Below, one piece after another: positions 1 to 8,123 of a stretch of DNA of 22,465 bases. The DNA comes from Gp13-AA77 sp035946575. GTDB lineage: Bacteria > Acidobacteriota > Terriglobia > UBA7540. The stretch spans positions 1 to 22,465 of the forward strand of contig DASYZG010000108.1 in the NCBI GenBank assembly GCA_035946575.1. The letters run 5' to 3'. The notes beneath the pieces were generated by a model. That model was given only the letters and a program-made list of their open reading frames with translations. It had not been told where the DNA came from and did no database searches. The translations under genes and the position numbers were made by a program. Position 1 is the first letter of the stretch. Each line of letters begins with the position of its first letter.

Positions 1-130
1 GGCCATACTCATACGCGGGCTTCCTTCTGCGCCAGAGTGAGACGACCTCTCTCGCCGCCTCGGTCCACAAACACCATAGTCCACTCGAGCCCATTTTCGT
101 CTTTCGTTGCCGTGCTGAAAGCACGGTGGA
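1..130. other. Left-edge stretch without a recognisable gene
   Basis: This stretch lies downstream of the first permease gene, which reads leftward. Short frames stay open towards the edge on the minus strand, but none has a recognisable motif or a good ribosome-binding site. The only clear structure is the hairpin at 110-126. The 3' end of another gene could lie here and cannot be judged from so little sequence. Confidence 0.4.
110..126 (-). terminator. Stem-loop just after the permease operon
   Basis: CCGTGCT and AGCACGG form a perfect 7-bp stem around a 3-nt loop. The stem begins 4 nt past the stop codon of the last gene of the padR-permease operon. No run of U follows on the minus strand, so it is not a textbook intrinsic terminator. 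A transcript-end stabiliser or a Rho-assisted stop fits equally well. Confidence 0.4.
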
Positions 131-2785
131 TTACTCATATCGAAGCGCGGCCAAAGGATCAATCTTGGTTGCGCGACGAGCGGGGATATAACAGGCCAGC
201 AGCGCCACCAGCATTACCAGCAGCGGTACGCCCACAAAGGTGATCGGGTCCGATGGCTGCACTCCGAAGAGCAGACTCCTTATCAACCGGCTGACTGCGA
301 AAGCCTCCGCGAGTCCGATTCCGATGCCCACCAGTACCACGCGCGAGCCTTCAACAAGCACCATGCGCAATACCTCCCTTCGCGAGGCGCCGAGCGCCAT
401 GCGCACCCCGATCTCCTGGGTCCGGCGGCTGACCCCATAGGCCATGACTCCAAAGATTCCGACCGCCGCGAGAATCAGCGCCATGCCCGCGAAAAGACCG
501 AGCAGGAGCGTCCGGAAGCGCGGCTGAGCCACAGATTCAGCCAGCAGATCGTTCATCGTGTGCAGATCGATCGGCATGTCGCGGTCCAATCCCCGAACGG
601 CAGCCCGTAAGCTGGAGGATACCGATCTGGGATCGTCGCTGGCACGGACCACCAGGAACATCTCACGCGAGAAAGCCGGCCAATAGTTTTGAAAATACGG
701 CACGTATAAGGTCGGCTCCGGCGGCCCGTCGAGGCCGGAGTACTTGACGTCACCCACCACACCCACGATCGTCTCCCAGGGCGCCTGAGGGTTCGGATCG
801 CCTGTCTTGATTCGCTGGCCCACCGGGTTCTGGCCGGGATAGTAACGGCGCGCCATAGCGTCATTGATGATGAGGATCGGATCGCTTCGGCCACGGTCAG
901 AATCGTCAAAGAGGCGGCCTCGCAGCAGGGGAACTGCGAGCGTCCGGAAGTAGCTGGAGCTGACTGTCAATTCAACCGCCAGGGGGAGGCTCGTGCCCGG
1001 CACCACCGGCTGGGTCGGCACCCAGAATGGATTGCGCATGTTCAAGAGGTCTGGCGGAAGGCTCATGGAGATACCCGCTGCGGCCACGCCGGGAAGGCTC
1101 TGCACGCGATCGAGCAGGCGGTCGTAGAAAGAGACCACGTGCCCGTTGTCCGGGTAACGCGACGGCGGCAGCGAGATGACGGTCGAGAGCAGGGGCTGCG
1201 GGTTAAAGCCGGGACTCGTATTTGAGAGGCGATCGAAGCTTCGCAGCAGCAACCCGGCACCGATCAGCAGCACCAGCGACAATGAGACTTCCACTGCCAC
1301 CAGCGCACTGCGCAGCCCACGGCCTGACCGCTGTTCCGCCAGGTTTTGCGAGCCTCCGCGCAAGGTCTCATCGAGGCGTCGTCCGAGTCCGTGCAGCGAG
1401 GGCGCAAGGCCGAACAGCACCCCGCATAGCAGGCTCACCGCAGCCGTAAACATCAGCACCTGGCCATCCACGGCCACCTCGCTGATGCGTGGCATCTCGC
1501 CCGGAGCAAGCGCCAGGAGCGCGTTCACGCCCCAGTAAGCCATGAATAGACCCAGCAGGCCTCCCGAACCCGCCACGAGGAGGCTTTCGGTAAGGACCTG
1601 CCGCGTGATGCGGCTGCGGCCGGCGCCGAGTGCTGCGCGAATGGCCATCTCGCGATGCCGCGCCGTCGACCGTGCAACCTCGAGGTTGGCTACATTGACC
1701 GTGGCAATCAACAGTACCAGGCCCACAGCGCCGAAAAGGATCAGCAGAGGAAGGCGAACCTCGCCCACGATGCGCGTTTTCAGCGGCTCGACGGTGGCGG
1801 CGGAAAGGTCGCTCTGCGGGAACTGGCGCTGGACATCGCGAGCGATGGCTGACAGATCGGCCGTAGCCTCCGCCGGCGTGAGGCCAGGCTTCAGGCGTCC
1901 GATAGGAAGGATCCAGTAGGGATAGCGGACGTTGCGGGGCTGAACCTGAAGCACCGGCCAGAGCTCGTCGTTATTGTGCCAGCCGAAATGAAAGTCCGAG
2001 GGCATCACACCGACAATGGTGTAAGTCTCGCTGTCCAGGACCATCGAGCGGCCAAGGGCGCCCGGGTCGGCTCCGAAATGCCGCGCCCAGAAGGAATGGC
2101 TCAGCACGATCTCGCGATCATGCCCGGGCACATCGGCGTCCGGCGAGAAAGCGCGGCCCAGAATCGGCTGCACGCCCAGCACGGAGAAGAACGCGGCAGT
2201 GGCCGCCGTTCCGTGCGCCCGAATGGGCTCGGCACCGCCGGTGTACGTGAATGCGCCTTCTCCTTCGGCCAGGCCCGCGAATGACGCAAACGCGTGCTGG
2301 CGGTCGTGGGCGGTTCGGTAGTCGAGCACACCGTAGGGTGTGTGAGCTTGAGGATCACGAGGATTCATCAGGCCCGCCGCCATGAGGCGATCGGGCTGGG
2401 GGAACGGCAAAGGCCGCAGCACTACGGCATCGACCACGCTGAAGATCGCGGTATTGGCCCCGATCCCCAGCGCCAGAGTGAGCACGGCGGCGATCGTAAA
2501 GCCGGGACTGCGGCGCATCTGGCGCAAGCCATAGCGGATGTCCTGAATCAGAGTCTCCACAAAGTTTATGCGACGCATATCGCGGCACTCCTCTTTGATT
2601 TGTTCGAGCCCGCCCAATTCGCGCAGGGCTGCGTAGCGGGCCTTCTGCGGACTCTTTCCCCTGGCGACTGCTTCCTCGATCAGCCGTTCAAGGTGAAACC
2701 GAAGCTCGTCACCTAGTTCCTGCTCGACGCGTTTACGTCGCAACAGCGAGCGGAATCGAAGCGATATCTTCTGGGTCCAGCGCAT
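131..2785 (-). CDS. ADOP-family duplicated FtsX/MacB-type permease (second of pair)
   Basis: The protein has 884 residues. Residues ~1-90 form the charged N-terminal prefix typical of this family (RVEQEL at ~19-24, RYAALRELGG at ~50-59, EECRDMRR at ~65-72). A first membrane helix (~96-123, with GIGANTAIFSVVDAVVLRPL) leads into a MacB-type periplasmic domain, and an FtsX helix block starts near residue 345. A second periplasmic domain and a second FtsX block follow, with GVSRRTQEIGVRMALGAS near the C-terminus. Known for the family: MacB/FtsX permeases are powered by a partner ATPase, but ADOP proteins are orphans without an adjacent one, and none is encoded here. The substrate is unknown. The ATG is preceded by AGAGAGGG. 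The gene is the last of the padR operon, 32 bp after its paralogue. The call is firm at family level and the function is open. Confidence 0.93.
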   Translation of the reverse strand: MRWTQKISLRFRSLLRRKRVEQELGDELRFHLERLIEEAVARGKSPQKARYAALRELGGLEQIKEECRDMRRINFVETLIQDIRYGLRQMRRSPGFTIAAVLTLALGIGANTAIFSVVDAVVLRPLPFPQPDRLMAAGLMNPRDPQAHTPYGVLDYRTAHDRQHAFASFAGLAEGEGAFTYTGGAEPIRAHGTAATAAFFSVLGVQPILGRAFSPDADVPGHDREIVLSHSFWARHFGADPGALGRSMVLDSETYTIVGVMPSDFHFGWHNNDELWPVLQVQPRNVRYPYWILPIGRLKPGLTPAEATADLSAIARDVQRQFPQSDLSAATVEPLKTRIVGEVRLPLLILFGAVGLVLLIATVNVANLEVARSTARHREMAIRAALGAGRSRITRQVLTESLLVAGSGGLLGLFMAYWGVNALLALAPGEMPRISEVAVDGQVLMFTAAVSLLCGVLFGLAPSLHGLGRRLDETLRGGSQNLAEQRSGRGLRSALVAVEVSLSLVLLIGAGLLLRSFDRLSNTSPGFNPQPLLSTVISLPPSRYPDNGHVVSFYDRLLDRVQSLPGVAAAGISMSLPPDLLNMRNPFWVPTQPVVPGTSLPLAVELTVSSSYFRTLAVPLLRGRLFDDSDRGRSDPILIINDAMARRYYPGQNPVGQRIKTGDPNPQAPWETIVGVVGDVKYSGLDGPPEPTLYVPYFQNYWPAFSREMFLVVRASDDPRSVSSSLRAAVRGLDRDMPIDLHTMNDLLAESVAQPRFRTLLLGLFAGMALILAAVGIFGVMAYGVSRRTQEIGVRMALGASRREVLRMVLVEGSRVVLVGIGIGLAEAFAVSRLIRSLLFGVQPSDPITFVGVPLLVMLVALLACYIPARRATKIDPLAALRYE

Positions 2786-2799
2786 CGTTCGAACCCTCT

Positions 2800-2820
2800 C
2801 TGGTCACTCGTCACTTGTCA
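2800..2820 (-). repeat. Three 7-bp words overlapping a stop codon
   Basis: On the minus strand the sequence reads TGACAAG, TGACGAG, TGACCAG: three heptamers differing only at position 5. The first TGA (2818-2820) is the stop codon of the upstream permease gene. Because 7 is not a multiple of 3, the three TGAs fall in all three reading frames. The array fills most of the 32-bp junction between the two permease genes. Confidence 0.85.
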
Positions 2821-5478
2821 TTCGTATCGGAGCGCGACCACCGGATCCACCTTGGTGGCCCGGCGCGCGGGGATGTAACTGGCCAGAACCGCCACCAGAA
2901 TCAGAACCAGCGAGACCAGGGCAAACGTCAGCGGGTCCGCCGGCTTGACGCCGTAGAGCAATCCCGCGAGCAGCCTGGTGAGTCCGAGACTCGCGGCGAT
3001 CCCGATCCCCACCCCGATCAGCGCCAGGACTATCCCTAGTTGAACCACCAGCCCGAGCACCGCGCGCGCGCCGGCGCCCAAAGCCATGCGCACGCCGATC
3101 TCGTGCGTCCTCTGCGAGACCGACTGCGACAGCACGCCGTAGACACCGACGGCCGTCAGAAGCAGCGCCAGGCCGGCAAAAATCGAAAGTACGATCGCCC
3201 GCAGGCGGGGTTGGGATCGAAACTGAGCGAGCCACTGGTTCATGGTTGTCGGATCGGAAGGCACCAGGTCGCTGTCGAGATGCGAAACCTCGCGCCGCAC
3301 TGCCGGCGCAAGCAGCAGCGGATCTCCGGCGGCGCGGAGGTAGACGAAGACCCGCCTGCCAGGATCCTGCTTCAGCGGGCGATAAACGCACGGGTTCTCG
3401 ACGTATCCCATTTCCGTGAACAGGGTGGTGGTTTTTACGTCGCCGGCAACACCCACAATGGTGAACCATGGATTCTTGTCCTCTGGCTTGCCCAGCTTGA
3501 TCTCGCGACCGACGGGGTCTTCATTGGGGAAGTACTCTCTGGCCAGCGCCTGATTCACGATCGCAACCGGCAGCGATTTCGGTTGATCGCGACTGTCAAA
3601 CTCCCGCCCGCGCAAGAGCGGGATGTCCATTATTCGGAAATAACCCGCACTCACACTCCACTCATCCACGGTGGGACGGCCCGGCCAGGAAGGCGCGGCC
3701 CTCCCCTCAATCGCCAGACGATTGCCTCCGGAACTAAACGGGGGCGCGAGGGCAACTCCCTTCACGCCCGGCAGCGCGCCGAGGTCGAGGGCCAGGCGAT
3801 CGTAAAACCTTAACTGCTGCTCAGGCTTGGAGTAATTCGCGATCGGCAGATTGAATCCCGCCGCGAGCAGGTGGTCCGGCTGGAAGCCGAGCGGGGTCGT
3901 GCTGAGACGGTTCACGCTTTCAATCAGCAGCCCGGCGCCGGCCAGCAGGACCAGGGACAGCCCCAACTCCGTGATCACCAGGATTCTCCCCGTGCGTTGG
4001 CCCAGGGAGCCGCCCGCAATGCCGTGGCTGGACCCTTTCAGCACTTCGTTGACATCGAGCCGTGAGGCCTTCCACGCCGGGACGAGACCGAAAAGCAGTC
4101 CGGCAAGGACCGCTATCGCCGCGGTAAACACGAAGACCTGCCAGCTCAAGGAAACAGGGTTCCCGGGCGGGAGGTCGATGGGATTTGCGGTGCGAAGGTA
4201 ACGGATGCCGGCGAAGGAGATCAAGCTTCCCAGCGAAGCTCCGCACGCGGCCAGGAGCACGCTTTCGGTGAGCAGTTGCCGGATCAGCCGAGCCCGCCCC
4301 GAGCCCAACGCGGCGCGGATTCCGAGTTCCCGTTGCCGCCGCGAAGCCCGGCCCAGCAACAAGTTCGCGACGTTTACCGACGCAATCAGCAGGACGAAGA
4401 CCACGGCGCCGAACAGCACCAGAAGGCTGGCGCGGAGATTGCGCCCCGTGAGCCAGGTAAACTCCTGCTGCAAGTTGAGCGCAACCGGCGAGGAATTGAG
4501 CTGTGCCAGATCGGCTGGCGCCTCACCCATAGTGCCCTTCTGCAGGACCCCGAGTTCCGCCCCGGCGCTGGCGCGGGTTGCGCCGGGCTTCAGCAGCCCG
4601 AAGACACCCACCTGGAATTCCCAGGGACGTTTCGCGTACGCGCTCTCCGGTGTGATGAGCGTCCACAGTTCGGTCTGCTTGGGATAGAAGGAAAAGTCCT
4701 TCGGCATGATACCCACGACCGTGCAGGTGTCCTTGCCGAGTGCCAAACTGCCGCCTGGCCCAGGCGTTCCGCCGAGGCGGTTCTGCCAGAAGGCATAAGC
4801 GAGAACCACGCTGCACCCGTTCGCGACGTCGGACGGCACGAATGTCCGTCCCCGCGTCGCCTCGACGCCCAGCAGGGAGAAGAAGCCGGCGCTGACGGGA
4901 ATTGCCACGACATCCCGCCTCTCGCCGTGCCGGAGCAGAGTCACGCCGGGCGTGGCCCAGGTAGCCGCCGCCAGCTTGTCGAAGCTTCGGCTGTGTTGCC
5001 TCCAGGTTTCGAACTCGCGGTAGGTATCGAACCAGACGCCGGTGGACCGATGCGCGGGGTCGGTCTGCCAGATCACGACGAGGCGGTCGGGGTGCTTGTA
5101 GGGCAAAGACCTCAAGAGTACGGCGTCGACGACGCTGAACATGGCCGTGTTTGCGCCGATTCCCAGGGCGAGCACGACGATGGCAGTCGCAGTGAAGCCG
5201 GGACTGCGCCGCAACTGCCGCAGTCCGTAACCCAGGTCCCTCAGCAAATCGTCGACGAAATTGACGCGTCGCATATCGCGGCACTCTTCCTTGATCTGCT
5301 CTACTCCGCCCAGCTCCTGCAGAGCGGCATAGCGGGCCTCCGCCGACGTCATCCCCCGGGCGACGTTTTGCTCGATGAGCTCTCCCAGATGAAAACGAAT
5401 TTCGTCCGTCAGGTCCTGTTCGACACGTTTCTTATGAAAGAGCGCCTGGATTCGAAGTCGTGTTTTGAAGATGCGCAT
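2818..5478 (-). CDS. ADOP-family duplicated FtsX/MacB-type permease (first of pair)
   Basis: A paralogue of the neighbouring permease, 886 residues from the ATG at 5478. A GTG at 5487 would add three residues. The ATG is preferred because it aligns the N-terminus with the paralogue to within one residue (RVEQDL begins at residue 18). Domain order is the same: charged prefix with RYAALQELGG and EECRDMRR, first helix with GIGANTAMFSVVDAVLL, MacB-type periplasmic domain, FtsX helices, second periplasmic domain, and a C-terminal FtsX block with SQRTHEIGVRMALGAG. The pair looks like an old tandem duplication, since the motifs are conserved but the periplasmic parts are diverged. It lies 33 bp after padR and is probably co-transcribed with it. 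The role as an export or lipoprotein-handling permease is inferred from MacB/FtsX and is unproven for ADOPs. Confidence 0.92.
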   Translation of the reverse strand: MRIFKTRLRIQALFHKKRVEQDLTDEIRFHLGELIEQNVARGMTSAEARYAALQELGGVEQIKEECRDMRRVNFVDDLLRDLGYGLRQLRRSPGFTATAIVVLALGIGANTAMFSVVDAVLLRSLPYKHPDRLVVIWQTDPAHRSTGVWFDTYREFETWRQHSRSFDKLAAATWATPGVTLLRHGERRDVVAIPVSAGFFSLLGVEATRGRTFVPSDVANGCSVVLAYAFWQNRLGGTPGPGGSLALGKDTCTVVGIMPKDFSFYPKQTELWTLITPESAYAKRPWEFQVGVFGLLKPGATRASAGAELGVLQKGTMGEAPADLAQLNSSPVALNLQQEFTWLTGRNLRASLLVLFGAVVFVLLIASVNVANLLLGRASRRQRELGIRAALGSGRARLIRQLLTESVLLAACGASLGSLISFAGIRYLRTANPIDLPPGNPVSLSWQVFVFTAAIAVLAGLLFGLVPAWKASRLDVNEVLKGSSHGIAGGSLGQRTGRILVITELGLSLVLLAGAGLLIESVNRLSTTPLGFQPDHLLAAGFNLPIANYSKPEQQLRFYDRLALDLGALPGVKGVALAPPFSSGGNRLAIEGRAAPSWPGRPTVDEWSVSAGYFRIMDIPLLRGREFDSRDQPKSLPVAIVNQALAREYFPNEDPVGREIKLGKPEDKNPWFTIVGVAGDVKTTTLFTEMGYVENPCVYRPLKQDPGRRVFVYLRAAGDPLLLAPAVRREVSHLDSDLVPSDPTTMNQWLAQFRSQPRLRAIVLSIFAGLALLLTAVGVYGVLSQSVSQRTHEIGVRMALGAGARAVLGLVVQLGIVLALIGVGIGIAASLGLTRLLAGLLYGVKPADPLTFALVSLVLILVAVLASYIPARRATKVDPVVALRYE

Positions 5479-5490
5479 GCCGGCCACCCC

Positions 5491-5525
5491 GCAATCATCA
5501 ATCGCCGGTCATCAATCGGCAATTT
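5491..5525 (-). repeat. 7/14-bp word array overlapping the padR stop codon
   Basis: On the plus strand 5491-5518 splits into heptamers GCAATCA, TCAATCG, CCGGTCA, TCAATCG, and the related word GCAATTT follows at 5519-5525. The 14-bp direct repeat shares 11 of 14 bases. Read on the minus strand, the second TCAATCG gives CGATTGA, whose TGA (5512-5514) is the padR stop codon. The array fills the space between padR and the first permease gene. Confidence 0.75.
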
Positions 5526-5844
5526 CCAGCACCAGCCCGATTGCGGCTGAGAGCCGCTGCCAGTTGGCCTGCTCCTGATCGAGGTACTTACGACCCGCCG
5601 CCGTCAGCGAATAGTACTTGGCCCGGCGGTTGTTTTCCGAAGCGTGCCATTTCGCCTTGATCCATCCGCTCTGCTCCAACCGATGCAAAGCCGGGTAGAG
5701 CGACCCCTGATTCACCTGCAGCACGTCTTTGGATATCTGGCGGATCCGCTGCGCGATGGCCCAGCCGTGCGCAGGCTCGAGCGCGATGGTTTTCATGATC
5801 AGCAGGTCCAGCGTTCCCTGGACCAGGTCCGTCGGTTTGCTCAC
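5512..5844 (-). CDS. PadR-family transcriptional regulator (acidobacterial ADOP-associated type)
   Basis: The protein has 110 residues and starts at a GTG (5842-5844) preceded by a strong GGGAGGA ribosome-binding site (minus strand). The frame extends upstream but without any start this well placed. The N-terminus VSKPTDLVQGTLDLLIMKTI and the winged-helix segment (GWAIAQRI at ~27-34, NQGSLYPALHRLEQSGWI at ~45-62, RRAKYYSLTAAGRKYL at ~73-88) are characteristic PadR features. Small PadR proteins are usually dimeric repressors that respond to a ligand. In Acidobacteriota this subtype is commonly found beside ADOP permeases, as here, where two follow in the same direction. A perfect 13-bp inverted repeat 17 bp upstream of the start is the likely operator and implies autoregulation. 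The divergent exporter may share that control. Confidence 0.93.
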   Translation of the reverse strand: MSKPTDLVQGTLDLLIMKTIALEPAHGWAIAQRIRQISKDVLQVNQGSLYPALHRLEQSGWIKAKWHASENNRRAKYYSLTAAGRKYLDQEQANWQRLSAAIGLVLEIAD

Positions 5845-5861
5845 ATCCTTCCTCCCTATGG

Positions 5862-5897
5862 TTATCGACAAGAGCCTACACCCCCTCTTGTCGATAA
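5862..5897. promoter_or_regulatory. Perfect 13-bp inverted repeat, probable PadR operator
   Basis: The arms TTATCGACAAGAG (5862-5874) and CTCTTGTCGATAA (5885-5897) are exact reverse complements around a 10-bp spacer. The site lies between the divergent padR and exporter genes. On the padR strand, TTGATT and TAGGCT spaced 17 bp apart form a weak candidate promoter overlapping the repeat, so a dimer bound there would block transcription. The symmetry is seen directly. Binding by this PadR is inferred from position. Confidence 0.7.
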
Positions 5898-5949
5898 TCA
5901 AGGGGAAACTTTGAGCCAGGGGGCGGGCATCCCTTACAATGGATGCCTT

Positions 5950-7518
5950 ATGGCTTCGGCTGGGGAACAGGCGCCGGCCGCGCCGGCCATCAACCCGTGG
6001 ATTATCGCCGTAGCGGTGATGCTCAGCACCTTCATGGAGGTGCTCGACACCACGGTCGTGAACGTGTCCCTGCCGCACATCGCGGGCAGTCTTTCGGCCA
6101 CAGTCGATGAATCGACCTGGACCCTGACGTCGTACCTGGTGTCAAACGCCATCATCCTGCCCATCACGGGATGGCTCGCCAACTATTTCGGCCGCAAGCG
6201 CCTGCTGATGCTTTCCGTGATCGGCTTCACCACCGCCTCGTTCCTGTGTGGCCTCGCACCCAATCTCGGATTCCTGGTCTTCTTCCGCGTGATTCAGGGG
6301 GCGTGCGGCGGCGGTCTGCAGCCGATCTCTCAGGCCGTCCTGCTCGAGTCCTTCCCTCCCAGGGACCGCGGCAAGGCGATGGGTTTCTGGGGACTTGGCA
6401 TTGTGGTTGCGCCGATGCTTGGCCCCGTGCTGGGCGGGTGGCTGACGGACAGCTACAGCTGGCGCTGGGTTTTTTACATCAATGTGCCCATCGGCATCGC
6501 CGCCATCGTCATGACGAAGCTCTTCATCTTCGATCCGCCCTATATCCGGCGCACGTCGTCGCGCGTCGATTACTGGGGCATCGGCATGCTCGCCGTCGGC
6601 ATTGGGGCGCTGCAGGTCGTGCTCGACAAGGGCCAGGAGAAAGACTGGTTCGGTACGCACTGGATCACGGCGCTCCTGCTGCTGGCCGCGGTTTTGTTGA
6701 TCGCTTTTGTGATTTACGAGCTCATGACTGAGCACCCGGTGGTGGATTTGCGGGTGTTCAAAAACCGGAGCTACTCGACCGGCACCTTCATGATGGCCAT
6801 CTTGGGCGTCGGACTCTACGGCAGCACGGTGCTGATCCCGCTCGTCCTGCAGACGTTGCTCGGGTATCCGGCGCTGCAGGCGGGCATTGCCATGGCACCC
6901 CGCGGCTTTGGCTCGTTCGTCGCCATGCCGGTGGTGGGAATGATCATGACGCGGTTCGACTCGCGCAAGCTGCTGGCGCTTGGGGTCGGCGTATGTGCCA
7001 TAACTTTAATCCAGCTGTCGCAGCTGGATCTGAGTGCCGGCTACTGGCAGTTTTTCTGGCCACAAATTTTCATGGGCATCTCGCTCGGCTTCGTCTTCGT
7101 GCCCCTGACCACCGTGACCATGGATCCGATTCCCAAAGAGTCGATGGGAAATGCAACTAGTCTGTTCAATCTGGTGCGCAATCTTGGGGGCAGCATCGGG
7201 ATTTCGGCCGTCGAGACCATGCAGGTGCGGCGCGAGCAGGTTCATCTCGGTGTTCTCGGCGCGCACGTCAACGGGTTGAATCTAGGTTCGGTGCAAGTCT
7301 TGGGCCAGCTGAAGGGCTACTTTACGTCAATCGGATCGGATCCGGTAACCGCCGCCCATCAGGCCTATGTCGCCCTTTGGGGCATGGTGATGCGGCAGGC
7401 CGCGATGCTCTCTTACAATGACACCTTCCGCGTCCTCGGGGTGCTGTTTCTCCTGATGCTGCCCATGATCTTCATCATGAGGAAACCCAAGGGGCACGGA
7501 CCGGGTATGGCCCACTAA
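5950..7518 (+). CDS. DHA2-family (EmrB-type) MFS drug exporter
   Basis: The protein has 522 residues, long enough for the 14-helix DHA2 class of proton-coupled exporters in the inner membrane. LDTTVVNVSLPHIAGSL (~32-48) in helix 1 is the DHA2 signature. GWLANYFGRKR (~74-84) is the MFS loop 2-3 motif A. GIVVAPMLGPVLGGWL is the motif C of antiporters. The ATG at 5950 places the first helix at the expected distance; upstream sequence in the same frame overlaps padR on the other strand and is not part of the protein. No strong Shine-Dalgarno sequence is seen. EmrB normally works with the membrane-fusion protein EmrA, and no emrA lies next to it. The divergent padR and the shared inverted repeat suggest inducible efflux. 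The substrate is unknown. Confidence 0.9.
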   Translation: MASAGEQAPAAPAINPWIIAVAVMLSTFMEVLDTTVVNVSLPHIAGSLSATVDESTWTLTSYLVSNAIILPITGWLANYFGRKRLLMLSVIGFTTASFLCGLAPNLGFLVFFRVIQGACGGGLQPISQAVLLESFPPRDRGKAMGFWGLGIVVAPMLGPVLGGWLTDSYSWRWVFYINVPIGIAAIVMTKLFIFDPPYIRRTSSRVDYWGIGMLAVGIGALQVVLDKGQEKDWFGTHWITALLLLAAVLLIAFVIYELMTEHPVVDLRVFKNRSYSTGTFMMAILGVGLYGSTVLIPLVLQTLLGYPALQAGIAMAPRGFGSFVAMPVVGMIMTRFDSRKLLALGVGVCAITLIQLSQLDLSAGYWQFFWPQIFMGISLGFVFVPLTTVTMDPIPKESMGNATSLFNLVRNLGGSIGISAVETMQVRREQVHLGVLGAHVNGLNLGSVQVLGQLKGYFTSIGSDPVTAAHQAYVALWGMVMRQAAMLSYNDTFRVLGVLFLLMLPMIFIMRKPKGHGPGMAH

Positions 7519-7635
7519 GCCCGAAATCAGCACCCGGAGAAATAGGCCCTGGACGTCGAAATCAGGACACCACCGCGGGTTCTTGCCTGTTTCCTTCCAA
7601 GTAGCTGATAACAAAGCGAAAATAAACTTTCCAAG

Positions 7636-7662
7636 TTTTCTCACTTTTCTCACTTTTCTCCA
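7636..7662. repeat. 3 x 9-bp pyrimidine tandem repeat
   Basis: TTTTCTCAC occurs twice in exact tandem (7636-7644, 7645-7653) and is followed by the variant TTTTCTCCA (7654-7662). The surrounding sequence is also pyrimidine-rich on this strand. It lies in the gene-free interval after the exporter. No function can be assigned. Confidence 0.75.
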
Positions 7663-7907
7663 CTGTCCCATTTTTCCTGTCCGCAATGAATAAGGAAGCC
7701 GCCAATCTGGCTGTGCCGGGGCGTTCACTGACGGGCAGCGTACACAACGAGGAGAGCCGCTTCCCGATTGGGGCGGCGCTGCAACCAGGCGAGAGGGATT
7801 CTGGGTGCAAGAACAATGAGAATAGGGTGCCCCCCCACCCCCTATAAAATTTCGGGGGGAAGGAAGCCAATAAGCCCAATGGAATCAACAAATATCTTGA
7901 AAAAGCC

Positions 7908-7940
7908 GCCAAAACGAAGCCAAAACGAACCGAAAACGAA
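7908..7940. repeat. 3 x 11-bp A-rich tandem repeat
   Basis: GCCAAAACGAA occurs twice in tandem (7908-7918, 7919-7929) and is followed by CCGAAAACGAA (7930-7940). The 11-bp period puts the A-tracts about one helical turn apart, which could bend the DNA. It lies ~185 bp upstream of the asparagine synthase start. A dispersed repeat remnant is an equally good reading. Confidence 0.75.
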
Positions 7941-8123
7941 CCCAATTTGGCCCGGATTTGACCATGAGAAGAACAAAGGAAGAGCCAGCCCGGCCTCCAA
8001 ATCAGGGAGGTCTTCCAGATCCCAATGCACGGCGGTCATGGGCATTGCACGGGCCAACCTGCGGACGTGCGCCACGGGCGCAGGGCGAGCGCAAGAGAAG
8101 CTGATACACTCGCTGTGAACTTT

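Larger units (their letters stand above)
7519..8123. other. 605-bp gene-free interval with short tandem repeats
   Basis: No frame here has a recognisable domain. The interval is A/T-richer than its surroundings. It holds a 3 x 9-bp repeat (7636-7662), a C-run facing a G-run (7829-7860) and a 3 x 11-bp repeat (7908-7940). Frames on either strand give low-complexity Lys/Asn/Pro-rich or Ser/Lys-rich peptides typical of non-coding repeats. The promoter of the asparagine synthase gene presumably lies near the right end, but no convincing -35/-10 pair was identified. Confidence 0.55.

Noticed and set aside
4276..5550. 424-codon open frame on the plus strand
   Set aside because: It lies antisense to the first ADOP permease, whose domains are clear. 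The predicted peptide is Arg/Gln/Pro-rich without any motif, as expected from the high-GC complement of a gene.
5644..5949. Upstream extension of the exporter reading frame
   Set aside because: It overlaps padR on the opposite strand and crosses the operator. The peptide has no membrane-protein character, and the helix 1 signature sits properly behind the ATG at 5950.
7829..7860. C-run followed by a G-run as an intrinsic terminator
   Set aside because: A 5-bp C/G stem around an A/T loop is possible, but there is no T-run on either side and it lies over 300 bp from the preceding stop codon.
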